Assembly (NCBI RefSeq): GCF_001428255.1
Contig: NZ_LMRW01000028.1
Span: 1-64,000, forward strand
Reading direction: 5' to 3'
Source: Agromyces sp. Soil535
GTDB taxonomy: Bacteria > Actinomycetota > Actinomycetes > Actinomycetales > Microbacteriaceae
DNA length: 64,000 nucleotides
The number at the start of each line of letters is the position of its first letter. The stretch's first letter is position 1. The position numbers and the translations under genes were made by a program. This document shows positions 63,449-64,000 of this stretch, in pieces. The notes beneath the pieces are model-generated. The model was not told where the DNA came from and made no database searches. It saw only the letters and a program-made list of their open reading frames with translations.

Positions 63449-64000
63449 GTGACGACCGAAGATCAGCGAGGCCCGGACATCGAGGCCGGCACCCCCACGC
63501 CGACAAGTGGCGACGTGCTCACGGTTCCGTTCGTCGACGCCCCCATCTTCACGCGGCCCCGCGCGCTCCGCCCCAGGGGCAAGGTCCTGCCTGAGCACGC
63601 CCGGAGCCACAACCGTGCCCTGGTCCTGCAGACCCTCTACACCTCGGGCGCGCAGAGCCGGGCGGATGTCGCCCGCGAGACCGGGCTCACCCGGGTCACG
63701 ATCTCCGACCTCGTCGCCGACCTGATCGCCGAGGGGCTCGTCGTCGAGCTCGGCCAGCGCGAGGACGCCCGGCCCGGCAAGCCCGCCACCCTCATCGACG
63801 TCGACCGCGCCGCGTTCCACATCGTCGGCATCGACCTCTCAGAGCACCAGCGCTTCGTCGGCGCCGTCGTCGACCTCGACGGCGGCATCGTCTCTCGCGC
63901 AGAGGTCGCCCACGACGGCGCGACCGGCGAGGCGGCCGTCGTGCTCGTCACCGACCTCGTGCGCCGGCTCCTCGCGAGCACGACGACCCCTGTGCTCGGC
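63449..64000 (+). CDS. ROK family transcriptional regulator, 5' part only
   Basis: The frame is open from the GTG at 63449 to the window edge (184 codons). After a ~50-residue N-terminal extension comes a winged-helix domain (~50-115; SRADVARETGLTRVTISDLV) and the start of the ROK/sugar-kinase fold (FHIVGIDLSEHQRFVGAVVDL). ROK regulators control carbohydrate uptake genes; the likely target is downstream of the window or the gene itself. The operator overlaps its promoter. Confidence 0.88.
   Translation, partial: MTTEDQRGPDIEAGTPTPTSGDVLTVPFVDAPIFTRPRALRPRGKVLPEHARSHNRALVLQTLYTSGAQSRADVARETGLTRVTISDLVADLIAEGLVVELGQREDARPGKPATLIDVDRAAFHIVGIDLSEHQRFVGAVVDLDGGIVSRAEVAHDGATGEAAVVLVTDLVRRLLASTTTPVLG

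Overview
The window is about 70% G+C, densely coded on both strands, uses many GTG and some TTG starts, and is saturated with the octamer GGCATCCG/CGGATGCC. Gene content and order point to an actinobacterium, most likely a member of the Microbacteriaceae (Agromyces/Microbacterium-like). This placement is inference from gene families and sequence style, not from a marker-gene comparison. No tRNA, rRNA or CRISPR array was seen.

Left part (1-17 kb): a branched-chain amino-acid type ABC importer operon (livH-livM-livG-livF, minus strand) has an unusual LivH carrying an extra N-terminal secreted domain. The divergent guaB follows, then a PatB/MalY aminotransferase, an ABC-F protein, guaB3, glpD, a KhtT-like regulator, SURF1, a cytosolic HtrA-like protease, a DUF3817 protein and guaA. 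Three guanine-nucleotide genes (guaB, guaB3, guaA) thus lie within 12 kb.

Middle (16.6-33 kb): a TetR/membrane-protein pair, lactate dehydrogenase, a SRPBCC protein, a Bax-inhibitor-1 protein, a glycerophosphodiesterase and the UvrD/PcrA helicase. An accessory block follows: an FAD monooxygenase with a divergent TetR and tandem operators, a three-gene extracytosolic flavin redox module (ferric-reductase-like membrane protein, FMN-binding protein, ApbE), a cNMP-binding/thioredoxin-reductase-like fusion, DUF72 and a VIT-family transporter.

Centre (33-47 kb): sucCD, then a tandem pair of paralogous secreted proteins with prealbumin-like domains, two membrane proteins, a PerM-like DUF6350 protein, purN-purH, a Leu/Glu-type dehydrogenase and a membrane-anchored dimethylargininase fusion. 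The order pcrA ... sucCD ... perM-purN-purH is a known actinobacterial backbone, here interrupted by the accessory block and by the secreted pair.

Right part (47-64 kb): a 164-bp inverted-repeat element, a small leader ORF and hairpin in front of a heterodimeric ABC exporter, a decarboxylase-like gene lacking its C-terminal domain, a very large patatin-like membrane protein, a LuxR-type two-component pair, an alkyltransferase-like protein and GNAT pair, icd, a P1B-type metal ATPase and the start of a ROK regulator with a strong operator at its start codon.

Cross-cutting signals: the same TCTCGATRTCGAGA palindrome lies in the promoters of sucCD and icd, and at least seven genes have a TAnnnT -10 box 6-9 nt before the start codon, suggesting leaderless mRNAs.
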